DNA from: Chrysoporthe austroafricana
Lineage: Eukaryota; Ascomycota; Sordariomycetes; Diaporthales; Cryphonectriaceae
DNA length: 64,000 bases
Assembly: GCA_001051155.2 (NCBI GenBank)
Contig: JYIP02000015.1
Span: forward strand, 310,001 to 374,000
Direction of reading: 5' to 3'
The first letter of the stretch is position 1. Every line of letters begins with the position of its first letter. The notes below the pieces were generated by a model. The model ran no database searches. It worked only from the letters and a program-made list of their open reading frames with translations, and had not been told where the DNA came from. Position numbers and translations under genes: made by a program. Shown piece by piece: positions 10,778-21,646 of the stretch.

Positions 10778-13755
10778 ATGGCTTCGCCCGCGGAGGCTGT
10801 CGCGCAGGTCAACGGCCTTGCTGCTGCAGCAGGCCCCGGGCCATCCTCCCCGTCAGAGCCTCAGCTCGACGGTCCCACCACCACAAAGCGCAAGCGTGAG
10901 GACAGCGACGATGGATCGGCAAAGCTCGACGATGCCAGCGGGGCCAGGTCCACCGTCAACGATGACCAGCCCACGCGTGACGAGCGGACACTGATTCGCG
11001 ACTATTATGATGTACTTAAGAGGTACGCGATGTTTTTTTTTTTTTCTTCGTTTTATCGATGCGGGCCCTGCACCCATCTGCCACTCGCTAAACACCATCT
11101 TCTAGGTACGACATCACGCCCTCCATCCTCAAGCGGCCGCTCCCAGACTCCTCCGCCGCCGATGAGCCCCAGCTCAAGCGACAAAAGTCCGACGACGACG
11201 GCCCCAAGCCCCGCTGCATCGAGGACAAGGTCAACCAGGATGCCTACAAGCTCCTCGACCAGCTCGTCCTGGACCTCAAGCAGGCCATCGACGACCGGGC
11301 CATCGAGCTGCGGTCCGCAGAGCCTGCCGACGGCGCCAGCTCCGAGGAGGACGACCTCATCCTGCTGGACAAGCTCAAGGAGAAGGCCCTCGAGATGCAC
11401 AACAGGGAAATGTCCTATCCCGGCAATGCGCCATCGGCCGATGTCGATGTCATCGAGAATCTTGATGATCTCGTGCAGAAGCCCGCGACCGAGAGCACAG
11501 TCTTGACCATCTTCGGCCAGGCACCACAAGGACGGCACCTGTTCTCCAGCCTCCCGAGACGAGGTCCCGGCGAGGTTGCCGGCGGCGCTGCGAAGGCCCT
11601 GCTTGATGCCCAACTACCTTATGGCATGTCCACGACCACCGTCGTCCCGGCAGCGATGCAGCAGCAAAAGTCCGCCCGAGCGCCGACCTTGGGTGAGCTG
11701 TTCCCCTCCCCCCCCAATCTACCACCTCTGGAGGCGCCCAAGGCGTCCAAGACGCAGACCAAGGGCAAGCTTTTGGGCTTCTACCACCCCGAGCTGGCCG
11801 AGCGTGCGACGTACCGTCACGACAAGGAGTCGTATTTCGTCAAGGAGCTCACTACCGGCGTCTGGCTGGACTACAGCAACGCGACGCCCGCCCACACGAA
11901 CAAGGATCGCAAGCGGGAGAGGACCCTGAGCCTGGCAGGTCAGAAACCCTCATCGTCCGACGTCGAGATCAGCGAGATGGAGGCTCTATTCCGCAGCGCG
12001 TTCTCGAGTTTCGCACCGGAGAAGGACGACAGTGGTGCGGTCATATCGTCGGGCGAGGTTGGCCGTGTGTGGTACCAGCGCCAGGGATACCGGTACATGC
12101 AACAGCTGATCGAGGCCGAGTTGTCCGACGAGAGCGACGAGGCGGACGGGCTGATTACCATCACCGAGGCCGAAGAAGAGGAGATTGCCAACGCTGTTGA
12201 GAACTGGGACGACAGCATGATCGACCCTAGCCTGACCGATGAGGAGCCGGGCAAGAAGACGGAGCAGGACAAGGAGGTTGACGATACCCTGCAGGAGATC
12301 TCAGATCTCATCGAGACGCTGTCGTCCTACCAGAGAAACCGACACCTGACCTTGCCGACCGGCCAGGGTCGAAGCTCGGCTGACCCCACCAAGGCCGACA
12401 TGCTGAATGGCTCACTGGCCCAGGAGCCCTCAGACGAAGAAAAGGAGACATATGAGATGCTAAGGGACCAGCTCGCGGTGATCATCTCAAGCCTGCCGCC
12501 GTATGCTGTCGCCCGCTTGAACTCGGACAAGCTGGAGGAGCTGAGCGTGAGCACCAAGATTGAGGTCAAGAGCGACGTGTACAAGGGTGTCATGGAAGAG
12601 GACGAGAGGGGTGCAAGGCTCCGGCATCAACAGCAACAGGCGGCACAGGCGGCGCAGACGCCAAGACAGCCACAGCGGACACCGAGCTTCCACAACACCC
12701 CGTATCAATCCGGCCAACAGTTCAACCGCCAGTTCCAGATGCCCAACCAGACGCCGGTGCCTGTACCGAATCATTACCAGCAATCTCCTGTGCGAAACCA
12801 AATGCCTCAATCTTACCAGCGCCAAGTGGCTGCTCCCATGTCGGGTATGCAGCCTCAGCAGCACCGCCCGCCGACAGGACAACCTTTTGCGAGACCGAAC
12901 GGGTGGAATCCTCAGCAGCCCATGCAGCCGTTAAGAACGTACGGCACGCCAGGCGCTGTCCCGGCGTACCAGGGTACCCCAGGGCAGCAACAACGAGCAA
13001 CGCCTAACTATCAACAACACGTCCAGCCTGGCACTCCCGGTCGATACCCACAAGGTTACCCGGGCTACAATCCACAACAGCCTCAGCCTGCGATGCAGCC
13101 ACAGTACCAACAACAGCCAGCCAACATGCCAACGCATATGAACGGGTCGATGCCGCCGAGGACCATGTCTCCACAAGTGTCACAGTTCCCGGGTGCTCCA
13201 AACTATTCGCCACGGCCTAATCAGCAGCCCATGCCTCAGGCGCGGCCATACGGGACGCCCGGACAGCCAGGTGGGCATCCTGCGGGGATACCACGGTATC
13301 CCTCGAATGGTGCACAGTCCAGTTCTCAAAGCCCTGTCCCCGCAGCTACGCAACCTGCATGGGCCGGCCAGATGTCACCTGAACAGCGTTATCAACACCA
13401 GTTACAGCAAAGGAACCAAGTGATCGGGCGAATGAACCAATTCAACGAGAAAATGCAGCAAAGTCACCACGCGGGGTCCGGAAATCATCACGGGGTTGCA
13501 GGCCTGAGCGGGATCGGTATTGGAGGTCTCCCTGTCGACTACCAGAAGCTGGCACAGTTTCGGGCCAACATGCCCGGCGGCATAGGCCAGTCGTCACCAA
13601 GTCCCAGGCTGCCAGGCGCGGTGGCACCACCACCAGCCGGCATGAACGGCGTGCCTCAGCAGATGGCGTCACCAAGCCCGGGTCCCCTGCAGGGAGCTAC
13701 CCCGTCGCCGGCACCGTCTGCAAGCGTCCAAGCGAAACCACCTACGCCTGTTTGA
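10778..13755 (+). CDS. Gln/Pro-rich, nuclear-type protein of unknown function
   Basis: Two exons, 10778-11022 and 11106-13755 (964 residues). The 83 bp intron has a GTACGC donor, a T-rich stretch, a GCTAAAC branch-like site and a TAG acceptor. The joined frame reads smoothly (VLKR into YDITPSILKR). The N-terminus carries a basic nuclear-localisation-like patch (KRKRED) and a second one (LKRQKSDDD). The middle is an acidic, helical region with a conserved-looking block LGFYHPELAERATYRHDKE. The last third (from about residue 605) is Gln/Pro/Met-rich low complexity typical of transcriptional or chromatin co-regulators. I do not recognise a named domain. The protein is long and regular enough to be confidently real, but its role is only inferred to be nuclear. 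Confidence 0.8.
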
Positions 13756-14582
13756 TATCCCTGTGCCGGACCATCGAGATAGATGCTAGACGGAACGAGC
13801 TGGATAGGTGCACGATGTCACAGCATCAGGGAGGGGGGTGGGGGAGCGGGCATTCCTTGACATCCCATGCAAGGGCCGGTCGCGGCGTTTTGATGGCTCG
13901 TTTTGGCTCATTACCAGATGCGGATTTTTCTTCTCCAAAAAAAAAAGGGGATTTGGCATTGTGTTGCTACCTCTTTTGACCGAGGGACGGGCCTTTATGC
14001 TTTAATTCAGGATGGGACAGGAACGCGGAGTTCAGTAGTGTGTTGTGTGTGTGTGTGCGTGCGCGCACCGCCATACCCCTCCCAGTGGGACCTTGTACAA
14101 GACCTTTTTTGCCGGTTTGATGCAGATATCATTTAATGCAGGAATGCAAGTCACTGCCAATAGACAAAATTTGTCGTATTCTTCTATTCGTTCCCAGTCA
14201 TTCTGCCTTCTCCTCCGGTCCATGGTCCAGAGGATGATGATGCCCACCAGGAGATATATACAACAGCATGCCTTCCTCGTCGCTTTGGTCTGTATCCCCT
14301 GCGCGTCTAGGTGACCTAAGCATGACAGCGGCGTCCTCCGGGCGTATGTGCGGGCCTGGCCCAGGGTGCAGGACCTGAGCTGACCCGGTGGCCCATGCTC
14401 AGCTGCCAGCCGGTCCACTGAGGTCCGCCTCCCAGTCGGGCGCGCTCCTGGTCCCCCGGTCAGGCCGGCAGAGACACTCGGGCCGCATGCCGAGGCGAAG
14501 TGCCGGGCAGGGGGGAGGAAGCCGGAAGCCGATCTAGCTGTGCGGGCCACGGCAGGCCGGGGCCGCCGGCCGGTGTCGATCC

Positions 14583-14623
<41 letters not shown>

Positions 14624-15041
14624 CCTNCGCGGGCACAGGCCGGGCGGGGGGGGGGGGGGGGCGGGGGGGGTGGGGTGGGGGGGCCCATTGGGGGGGGGTG
14701 GTTGGGGCGGGGGGCGTTGGGAGTTTTGTTTTTTTTTTTTTTTTTTTTTGTTCACGGCCCACCCGAGCATGGAGGGTTTCGCGCAGGCGTGCGGCTCTTG
14801 AAGGCTTCCTCGCCCTAAGAGATGGGTGGCCAGGCCTGGTAAGACTTCTGGAAACGGACAGGGAGTTGTTGAGTCGAGTGAGGTTTTATTGTTTTTACAT
14901 ACGCCATGCTCGTCATTCAAATACATTCTATCGTCATATAACAAAAGTAGGGTATCATTCATGAGAATCTCGCAAGGGGCGATGTGCACCTCTGTTCACA
15001 TCACCACCTAGTCATCCGTTTAGTCCCTCCCCTTTCCCAAG
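13756..15041. other. Intergenic with 3' UTRs and homopolymer tracts
   Basis: This lies between two genes that converge on it. A GT-rich tract sits at 14037-14066. The homopolymer patch at 14584-14750 is listed separately. No reading frame outside these low-complexity runs is credible. Confidence 0.5.
14584..14750. repeat. Homopolymer patch: T(38), G-rich, T(21), with an N
   Basis: A run of 38 T (14586-14623) is followed by the only ambiguous base of the window (N at 14627). About 65 bp composed almost entirely of G then runs into another 21 T run (14729-14749). The neighbours on both sides are normal complex sequence. The N and the extreme composition suggest an assembly join or mis-polished low-complexity region rather than a functional element. 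Confidence 0.85.
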
Positions 15042-16457
15042 TCACCCCGAGGAGGTCTCCTCCGCCTCCCCCTCGGCGGGGGCAGACGCCCGGTACTCCC
15101 TCCACAGGTGGAACAGCTCGAAGCCGATCTCGATGGCGATCAGGACGATGATGATCCACTCGAGGCGGGCGCTGTGGTTGGAGTGCAGCATCTCGCGGAA
15201 CGTGACCAGCATGGCGTCGGCGTAGTCCATGCGCTGGTTGAGGACGCGGATGCGCGAGGGCACGTCGAGCGCCTTGCCGACCTGGTCGTAGATGCTGTCG
15301 AGCTTGAGCTCGGCGCGCTGGTCCCAGAACTTGTCGGGCAGCGAGTCGGTCAGCTCCGAGAAGAAGTTGAGCTGCGACCGCAGCCGCAGCAGCTCGCCCG
15401 TGCGCCGCAGGATCTCGCGCATGCGTACCGCCAGCCGCCCGCGCTCGAGCTGCGCGGGGAGCTCCTCGGTGCGCTCGAGGTAGGCGTTGAGCAGCGTCTC
15501 GAGCACGGCGACCTTGGTGCTGCGCGCCAGCCCGGACGAGAAGGCGATCTTGGCGCGCCCGACGTCGGTCGGGTCCGCGCCGCCGCCGCCGCCGCCGCTG
15601 CCGTCCTCGTCCACCCGCTGCGTGCCCAGCACCACCGTGTCGCCGCGCATCGAGTTCCACGGCGTGCCCGGGTCCGTCTCGAACTCGAGCCGCTCCGTCA
15701 TGTCGTCGCGGTCCATCTGCGCGACGTGAGGGTTCTGGTGCGCCGCGGCCAGCAGGCCCGTCGCGAGCCCGATGCCCTTCTCGGGCGGCAGGCCCCACGT
15801 CACGACGGTGCCCGTCTCGAAGATGAAGAAGTCGCCCGGCCCACCGCGCACGCCGACGTGCACCACCTCGTCGTCGTCAAAGTCCAGCCCGTCCGGGTCG
15901 AGCAGGTAGTGCTGCTCCCGGAGGGCGCGCACGGCCGTCTTCATGTCGAACGACTCGGCCACGCAGATGGCGCAGATCGTGCTGCTGTAGTCCTTGCCCG
16001 GCTCGCCCTGCCCGTCGCGCGTCGCCTTGGGCGGCTTGCGGCCGGAGCGCTGCGCGAGGGACGCCACGCGGCGGAGGGGGTCGCGGAGCTTCTTCTTGGG
16101 GGCGGCGCCGCCGGCGTCCGCGCCGGCCGGCCTGCCCGTCTTCCTCTTGCTGCCGGCGCCGCCCCCGTGGTGGTTCTGCTGCTGCGCCTGCTGCGCGTGG
16201 TCGGAGGGCCTCGGCTCAGCCGCCCTCGTGGGGTCGGCGGCGAAGAGGGGGGAGCCCGGGGCGGCGTCGCTGCTGCCGTCCTTGGAGAGCCGGAGGTTCG
16301 AGGTGAAGAAGAAGCGCTGGCGGGGCTGGCAGGCGGCGGCGGTCTGGTGGAGGAGGGAGCGCTGGGCGGGCGCGAGCGGGCGCGACGCGGCGGACCGGGC
16401 GGTGGCGTGAAGGCCATGGCGGAGGGCGGCTGCTACTTGGGGGTGAGGGAAGCGCAT
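15042..16457 (-). CDS. Mitochondrial DUF155 protein (RMND1/Mrx10 family)
   Basis: 471 residues in a single exon from the ATG at 16457. The N-terminus is rich in Arg, Ala and Ser without acids (MRFPHPQVAAALRHGLHATA), as in a mitochondrial presequence. A disordered Ala/Pro/Lys linker follows. The DUF155 core then runs from about residue 165 to the end, with the family-typical FIFETGTVVTWG block, a long helical region (residues about 330-430) and a C-terminal membrane helix (WIIIVLIAIEIGFELFHLW). In animals RMND1, and in yeast Mrx10, are inner-membrane proteins linked to mitochondrial translation. Cytosolic relatives Rmd1/Rmd8 lack the presequence, which favours the mitochondrial assignment. An inserted Gly/Ser stretch (about residues 285-292) lies inside the core and is likely a surface loop. 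Confidence 0.88.
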   Translation of the reverse strand: MRFPHPQVAAALRHGLHATARSAASRPLAPAQRSLLHQTAAACQPRQRFFFTSNLRLSKDGSSDAAPGSPLFAADPTRAAEPRPSDHAQQAQQQNHHGGGAGSKRKTGRPAGADAGGAAPKKKLRDPLRRVASLAQRSGRKPPKATRDGQGEPGKDYSSTICAICVAESFDMKTAVRALREQHYLLDPDGLDFDDDEVVHVGVRGGPGDFFIFETGTVVTWGLPPEKGIGLATGLLAAAHQNPHVAQMDRDDMTERLEFETDPGTPWNSMRGDTVVLGTQRVDEDGSGGGGGGADPTDVGRAKIAFSSGLARSTKVAVLETLLNAYLERTEELPAQLERGRLAVRMREILRRTGELLRLRSQLNFFSELTDSLPDKFWDQRAELKLDSIYDQVGKALDVPSRIRVLNQRMDYADAMLVTFREMLHSNHSARLEWIIIVLIAIEIGFELFHLWREYRASAPAEGEAEETSSG

Positions 16458-16500
16458 GGTGGCGTCGTGTCAGCCATTGAAGGGCGCAAGGCGAGGTCGA

Positions 16501-16537
16501 CGGTGACGGTGACGGTGACGGTGACGGTGACGGTGAC
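16501..16537. repeat. CGGTGA hexanucleotide tandem repeat
   Basis: Six perfect head-to-tail copies of CGGTGA, 44 bp upstream of the minus-strand DUF155 start codon and so inside its probable 5' leader. It may be simple slippage. TGACGG is also a bZIP half-site-like sequence, so a regulatory role is possible but unsupported. Confidence 0.85.
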
Positions 16538-16670
16538 TGTCCCCACCCGGGGTACCGCGAGGATAGGCTGCTCTGCTGGAGGGTTGATGTCGTCGCTGAG
16601 GCGTCAAGGCGGGAAAGGTGAAAAAAAGCACTTGACAGAAAGATGCTTATCGTTATCGGAGCTTGCGCCT

Positions 16671-16693
16671 GGGCTGGGCTGGGCTGGGCTGGG
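16671..16693. repeat. GGGCT pentanucleotide tandem repeat
   Basis: Between four and five uninterrupted copies of GGGCT, upstream of the DUF155 gene and close to the hexanucleotide repeat. It is a simple microsatellite. Confidence 0.75.
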
Positions 16694-18143
16694 CCGCAGG
16701 TGGCCAATAGACTAACACCGCTGCAACGCCACCAACCATATTTGATCCCACGACCGTTTGGAGGGTGCACCGGACCATACCAGAGTCTCAGTCCCAGATG
16801 ATGTACTTCAAAAAATTTGCCTTCAGAATGCACCAAGATTTGGATGTGCCCTAGCTCTGCAACCTTGGCAAGCATATATCCGTCTTTCCATTTCGCATCA
16901 TCATCGTCATCCAGCCGGCCCTCCTGCTTGATCCTTGACGGAGACTGGATTCTTGACACGAGGTCTAGGGTAAATAGGTTTGGGTCCACTCAGCTGGAGT
17001 CAGGAAACTTACCTTATACGTCATATACAGATCGCAGCACCAGCCTGCTTGAGGCCATCGAGAAGTCCACCATGGTGATGCGATCAATCTCAGTCCCCGG
17101 TCGGTCTCGACCGCAGATATGCTCACTACAGCCGTTCCCTCCTGAGCGGCTCGCAGCGGCATGCCTACTGTTCCTTTCGGTCTTCTTCCTTCTTCTTCCA
17201 GGGCGGAGTCTGGACTCGATGTCGGGGCGGGATTCGAGCTTCTTCCCCTCCGAGCACCCTCAGGTTGAGGACCTTCCCTCCAGAACACTAAGATCAACGG
17301 AAGAAAAAAACAGGTGGGATTCATCGGTCTCTTCTATTGTGTATCATTCGTAGCTTGTATACAAGAGATAATTCAACCAAGGCGTCCAACTACGGATGAG
17401 TCTCCAACAGATCGACCAGCAGATTTATAGTTCAGCACAGCCACACTGCTCGACAAGTCGGTGCAGCTGACGGCGAGGTTAATCGTGGGCCCCAGTCCGC
17501 CCGCGGCTGCTTCACTGCTATAATTGGTCGTATGTCGGACTGAGGATCATAAGCTGGCCGACTGTTGCGCCGTACATCTCCGCCAGGTCTCTATATATTG
17601 CGCCGAACTTGAATTGATACGGTTGGGTCACACGCTAACTTGGATGGCACTACATTTCCCCCACGTATAAGCCCAGACCTCGGTCAAAGACACATATAAA
17701 AGAGCCGCGCAAGCCGTTCTTGATCTCATCAGACCTCACACACACACAAAAAGACAGAATCCGAGCAGCCTTTTTCTCCCGCCTTGCCACATCACCATGG
17801 CCTGCACTAGTTCCCAGCCAGCCAGCTGCCCCTGCTGCACGCCAGTCACCAGCACCAAAGATTAAGGTGCCTAATTCATCTCACGCGCCGCCGCCGAAGG
17901 ACCTCCTCGCTGGCCGTCCACACAAGAAAGCGTCCCTAGGGCACCCGGTCGCGCAGGTGCGTGCCCGTCGGGCAGAGCAGCCAGCCGGGCGGCCGCGGCC
18001 AAAAGAGGACTCGGGTTATCTCATATGCAGAGCCGGAGCCAGCAAAGAGAAGGCGTCTGCGTCTAAACTACTGAGAATTGCTATTGCGTATGGCATTTCT
18101 TCTCTTAGCATTGTCGAAGGGTGGGGGAAGCTACCTAACAAAG

Positions 18144-18161
18144 CACGTGACTGGGCACGTG
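18144..18161. promoter_or_regulatory. Tandem CACGTG boxes
   Basis: Two GCACGTGA octamers with CACGTG cores at 18144-18149 and 18156-18161, six bases apart. CACGTG is the classic bHLH binding core in fungi (for example Cbf1/Pho4-type factors). No nearby gene start is assigned, so a regulatory role is only a possibility. Confidence 0.35.
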
Positions 18162-18657
18162 ATGGCGCTTTCCTTCTTCGGGTGTGCCCCTGTAGTAAAT
18201 ACGAATTCGTCTTTCGAGGTGGCTCTCTATGTTCTATGTGGGCATCTGCGAATCTGAAATCCTACATCCCATTTGTCTTGAGGGCTGACGCACGACGATA
18301 TCACCTTACCTCTGTGTCTGGCAACCTGGAGGTACGATAGTATGTCAATACGGCACAGACTGCCGTGACGGCGCAGTATGCGTGTCACCCTGCATCTGGT
18401 CATAGACACTGCATACTTCACCGGGGTGGGGCCAGATACGACGTTATTGCGTATACTATTCCTAGCGGTGTATTCAGCTCAACGCCTTCACCATCATCTA
18501 TCTCAGGTGACTTGCACGTTTTCCCTTCACATGAACCAGCCCTTTGATGACGGACCCTGCGCATTCCAGGGCCCCGGCGGTCGAGTCTCGTACACCTGGT
18601 ACGGAAGGATGATCCGTGAGCCGACAGCTCCCTGGCACCCTGCGCACAGTAGCATCT

Positions 18658-18677
18658 CGGGTTCGATATCGAACCCG
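18658..18677. repeat. 20 bp perfect palindrome
   Basis: CGGGTTCGATATCGAACCCG reads identically on both strands, centred between 18667 and 18668. It lies in gene-free DNA. The half GGTTCGA resembles a tRNA B-box core, but no cloverleaf can be built around it. Confidence 0.7.
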
Positions 18678-19451
18678 GATCACACATTGACACTTGCAGG
18701 GAGGTCTATAAGGTTTGCGGCCAACAAGCTTCCCCCCCCCCCCGGTCCGCCGCGCCCGTATACGAGAGAAGCGAGACCGTGCTCAAAACTACTATGTAAA
18801 AAATAGGTGAATACCATGGTAACAGCTGTCCGTCTTGGTTAAACTTGCTACAAACATTCGATCTGGCTCAAAATCTGGCTACCGATGTAGATAGACGTAG
18901 CTCGAACGGCCCGACCACTAGTTCTCTGCGGGGGTTGGGCGCATCATGATGTGAGAATCTGGGAGCGCTAGCCATGTCAGGGCAACGCACGGCATTTGGC
19001 CAAGAAAGTTTCGATCCCACCACAATCTGTCATAGTATAACATAGCTACCGAGCGTTGGGATTAGGCAGCAGAGTCTGAGCAGATGGCTGATTCGAAAAA
19101 CCTCTTCTGCAGCCCTTTACTCCTGGGCCCTCAACGGGGGTGGAAACCTGACGTTCTACGGACGAAGAAGGCGCATTTGCTGGCGCAGCTCAGCCGAGTG
19201 TTGTCTACCTCGATCTCCAGAAAAACCTGTGACATGATTATCGTGTGAGGCGAGCGAGTCACAGTGAGCTATTACCAAGACCCCGCACCCTAATGTACTG
19301 TTATAGGCAAATGATCCGCTCAGAAGCCGAGATCATGGACTGTAAATATACGGGGGTATTTAGCCACCAAGGTCCCTCCTCTCACACCGCATGTCGGCCC
19401 ATGGTCAACACGGGGATAGACATCGAAGGCGCCATATTTCGTTGACCCAGC

Positions 19452-21157
19452 ATGAGAGTGTCTAATGTTGTTGCCGGAGGGCTCTTCTGCGCGTGTAGCA
19501 CCTACGCCGCACCACACGCGAGAGGAGAGACCCAAGCTGGGCTCACCTCCGACCCTCTTGTGGTTCAGACCACCAGCGGAATCGGTAAGTGCGCCCATGA
19601 GATGTTGAGGAAGCTCACTGTAATTCTTACTGAACTGTGGCCCAGTACACGGCAGCATCAATGAGAGTGTTCCTTTAGTCCGGCACTGGCTCGGAGTGCC
19701 ATATGCCCAGCAGCCATATGCAGATCTGCGGTATAGAAAGCCACAGCCACTTCCGGCCAATGCGTCAAGCTCGCACGTTGACGCGACCAACTTTGGGCCA
19801 AACTGCCCGCAGTTTGAGAGCACGACGCCGTCGGTTTACAACAAGATCATCCGCGAGTTCTTCCCCTGGGGCGAGTCGGGCGACAACTGTCTCACCGTGT
19901 CCGTCTGGGCGCCCCTGCACCCCACCAACGCCAGCCTGCCAGTGTTCCTCTGGATCCACGGGGGAGGCGACACGATGGGCGGCGCGAGCGTGCCGTACCA
20001 GAACCCGCAGAAATGGGTCCAGAGGACCCAGTCGCACATCGTCGTGTCCCTGCAGTACCGCATCAGCTTCTTCGGCAGCCCCAACGGGCCCGGCCTGGCC
20101 GAGAACCTCGCCTTCTGGGACGTCCGCGCCGCGATGGAGTGGGCGCGCGACAACATCGCCGCCTTCGGCGGCGACCCGGCCCGCATGGTCCTCTGGGGCC
20201 AGTCCGCGGGCGCGGCGCACGCGGGCGAGCAGAGCCTCGCCTTCATCGACGACCCCATCGTCTCCGGCTACATCGAGTCGTCGGGCGCGGCGTACGGGAC
20301 GGGGTATTGGAAATACTTCGACACGACGCACGCCAACTGGACTTTCATCGCGGACGAGTTCGGCTGTACGGGCGATGCGGCCAACGTGACCAAGTGTATG
20401 CAGCTGATCCCGCAGGCCGACATCGAGGCGCTGGTGCAGTTTCGCACCGATGCTGGGAAAACGCCGACCTTTTCTTTTGAGTCGCAGGCCAACAATGTGA
20501 CGACCTTCTCCAATCTCACCGAAGCCTATCTGACAGGACACCATAATAACTTACCGAAGCTTCTGGCACATAACTTGGTAAGCAATCTCATTGTCAGCAT
20601 CAGAAATGTTAGGCCTCAGCCTAGATTTCGTGTCCGTCGGGTGGACTAATGATTACCTTGAAAACTCCGTACAGATGGATGGGGCGTCGCTTGTCGCATT
20701 GCCGCCGTGGCCCTACACGACGGCCCCAAACGCGACGTTGGAGCTTGCGTCCACGCTGGCCGTACGGTGCAGGGTCGTCGGCGAGGCGAGGGTCCGCGAG
20801 TCTCTCAACCTCACATCGTACCGTATGCTGTATTCCGGGAACTTCAGCAATATCGCGCCCTATCCCTGGATGGGCGCATACCACTCGAGCGACTTGCCCC
20901 TGGTTTTCGGGACCTATGGAGACTTCCGTGGGAACGGGACGCAGTTCGAGGTGGAGACGAGCGAGGCCATGCAGGACCACTGGTTGGCGTTCGCTCTGGA
21001 CCCCGAAAATGGGCTCCAGCAGATGGGCTGGCCGAAGTATAGCTCCGGATTGATCCAAGTTTTTGGAGGCGAGGAGAATGGCACCCAGTTGACTTCTTAC
21101 TTGGAACCTAAGGGTATCATAGAAGATGCCTGTATTGGGTATACTGCGGACGACTGA
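19452..21157 (+). CDS. Secreted type B carboxylesterase/lipase
   Basis: Three exons, 19452-19584, 19646-20577 and 20675-21157 (515 residues). Intron 1 is 61 bp (GTAAGT...CAG). Intron 2 is 97 bp (GTAAGC...ACAG) with a GGACTAATG branch site. It begins with a signal peptide (MRVSNVVAGGLFCACSTYAA). It shows the alpha/beta-hydrolase carboxylesterase order: HGSINESVPLVRHWLGVPYA, an oxyanion loop WIHGGGD, nucleophile elbow GQSAGA with Ser231, and a late His425 in HSSDLPLVFG. Family members hydrolyse carboxylic esters, often plant wall esters or lipids, outside the cell. The Glu of the triad, normally in a (D/N)EG motif, is not evident. The corresponding spot reads MDGASL exactly at the exon 2/3 junction, so activity is uncertain. 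The length is slightly short for the family (usually about 540-560). Confidence 0.82.
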
Positions 21158-21597
21158 TCTGGGTATTAGCAGATGGAGCTTCTTACCTCTCCCTGCAGGG
21201 CCTATTTCAGAACTAGAATTCAGTCGACTAGGCGGACATATCTATAACCGTAGACATAGTAGCCTATCTTATATATTTGAATTCAAGTAATACCTTTCGG
21301 TTGTGAATCTAAGGGCGGATTGCGATAACCAATTTTGTAGCAACATCCGGATCCCAGACTTTGGCCGAGTTCTTACTTTACTTGGCAGATGCGTCAAGGA
21401 ACAGGCCACTGATCCGTAGCGCACCCCTGCCGGAACGTGTGGCCGATCTGTCTGTGATTCATCGAAATGTAATTCCGGGCTGCTTCGGCTAGAGGAGCTA
21501 ATGTGAAGATCGGGACCTCGAGCATCGAAGGGCCAAGCAGGGTCTGTCCTGCGAGTATGGATATATGTGCGCCTGGATAAGCCCTGAGTTACACCAA

Positions 21598-21646
<49 letters not shown>

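Larger units (their letters stand above)
16458..19451. other. Gene-sparse region, no gene supported
   Basis: Nearly 3 kb with no recognisable protein. A 142-codon frame opening at an ATG at 18378 shows no domain, no signal peptide and no partner exon, so it is not called. Two CACGTG boxes (18144-18161) and a 20 bp perfect palindrome (18658-18677) are the only discrete motifs seen. A T-rich, low-GC character increases toward 19 kb, in contrast to the GC-rich genes on the left. Confidence 0.5.

Noticed and set aside
15108..16715. A 535-codon open frame on the plus strand opposite the DUF155 gene
   Set aside because: It is a shadow produced by GC-rich codons of the minus-strand gene. It reads as long runs of Arg, Ala, Gly and Val, and the other strand matches a known family along its length.
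17720..18340. A 206-codon plus-strand frame
   Set aside because: It starts at a TTG codon and has no recognisable feature, and the sequence is not consistent with coding composition of neighbours.
18655..18680. Possible tRNA B-box (GGTTCGA) near the palindrome
   Set aside because: No A-box, anticodon arm or acceptor stem could be placed around it. The match is part of a palindrome.
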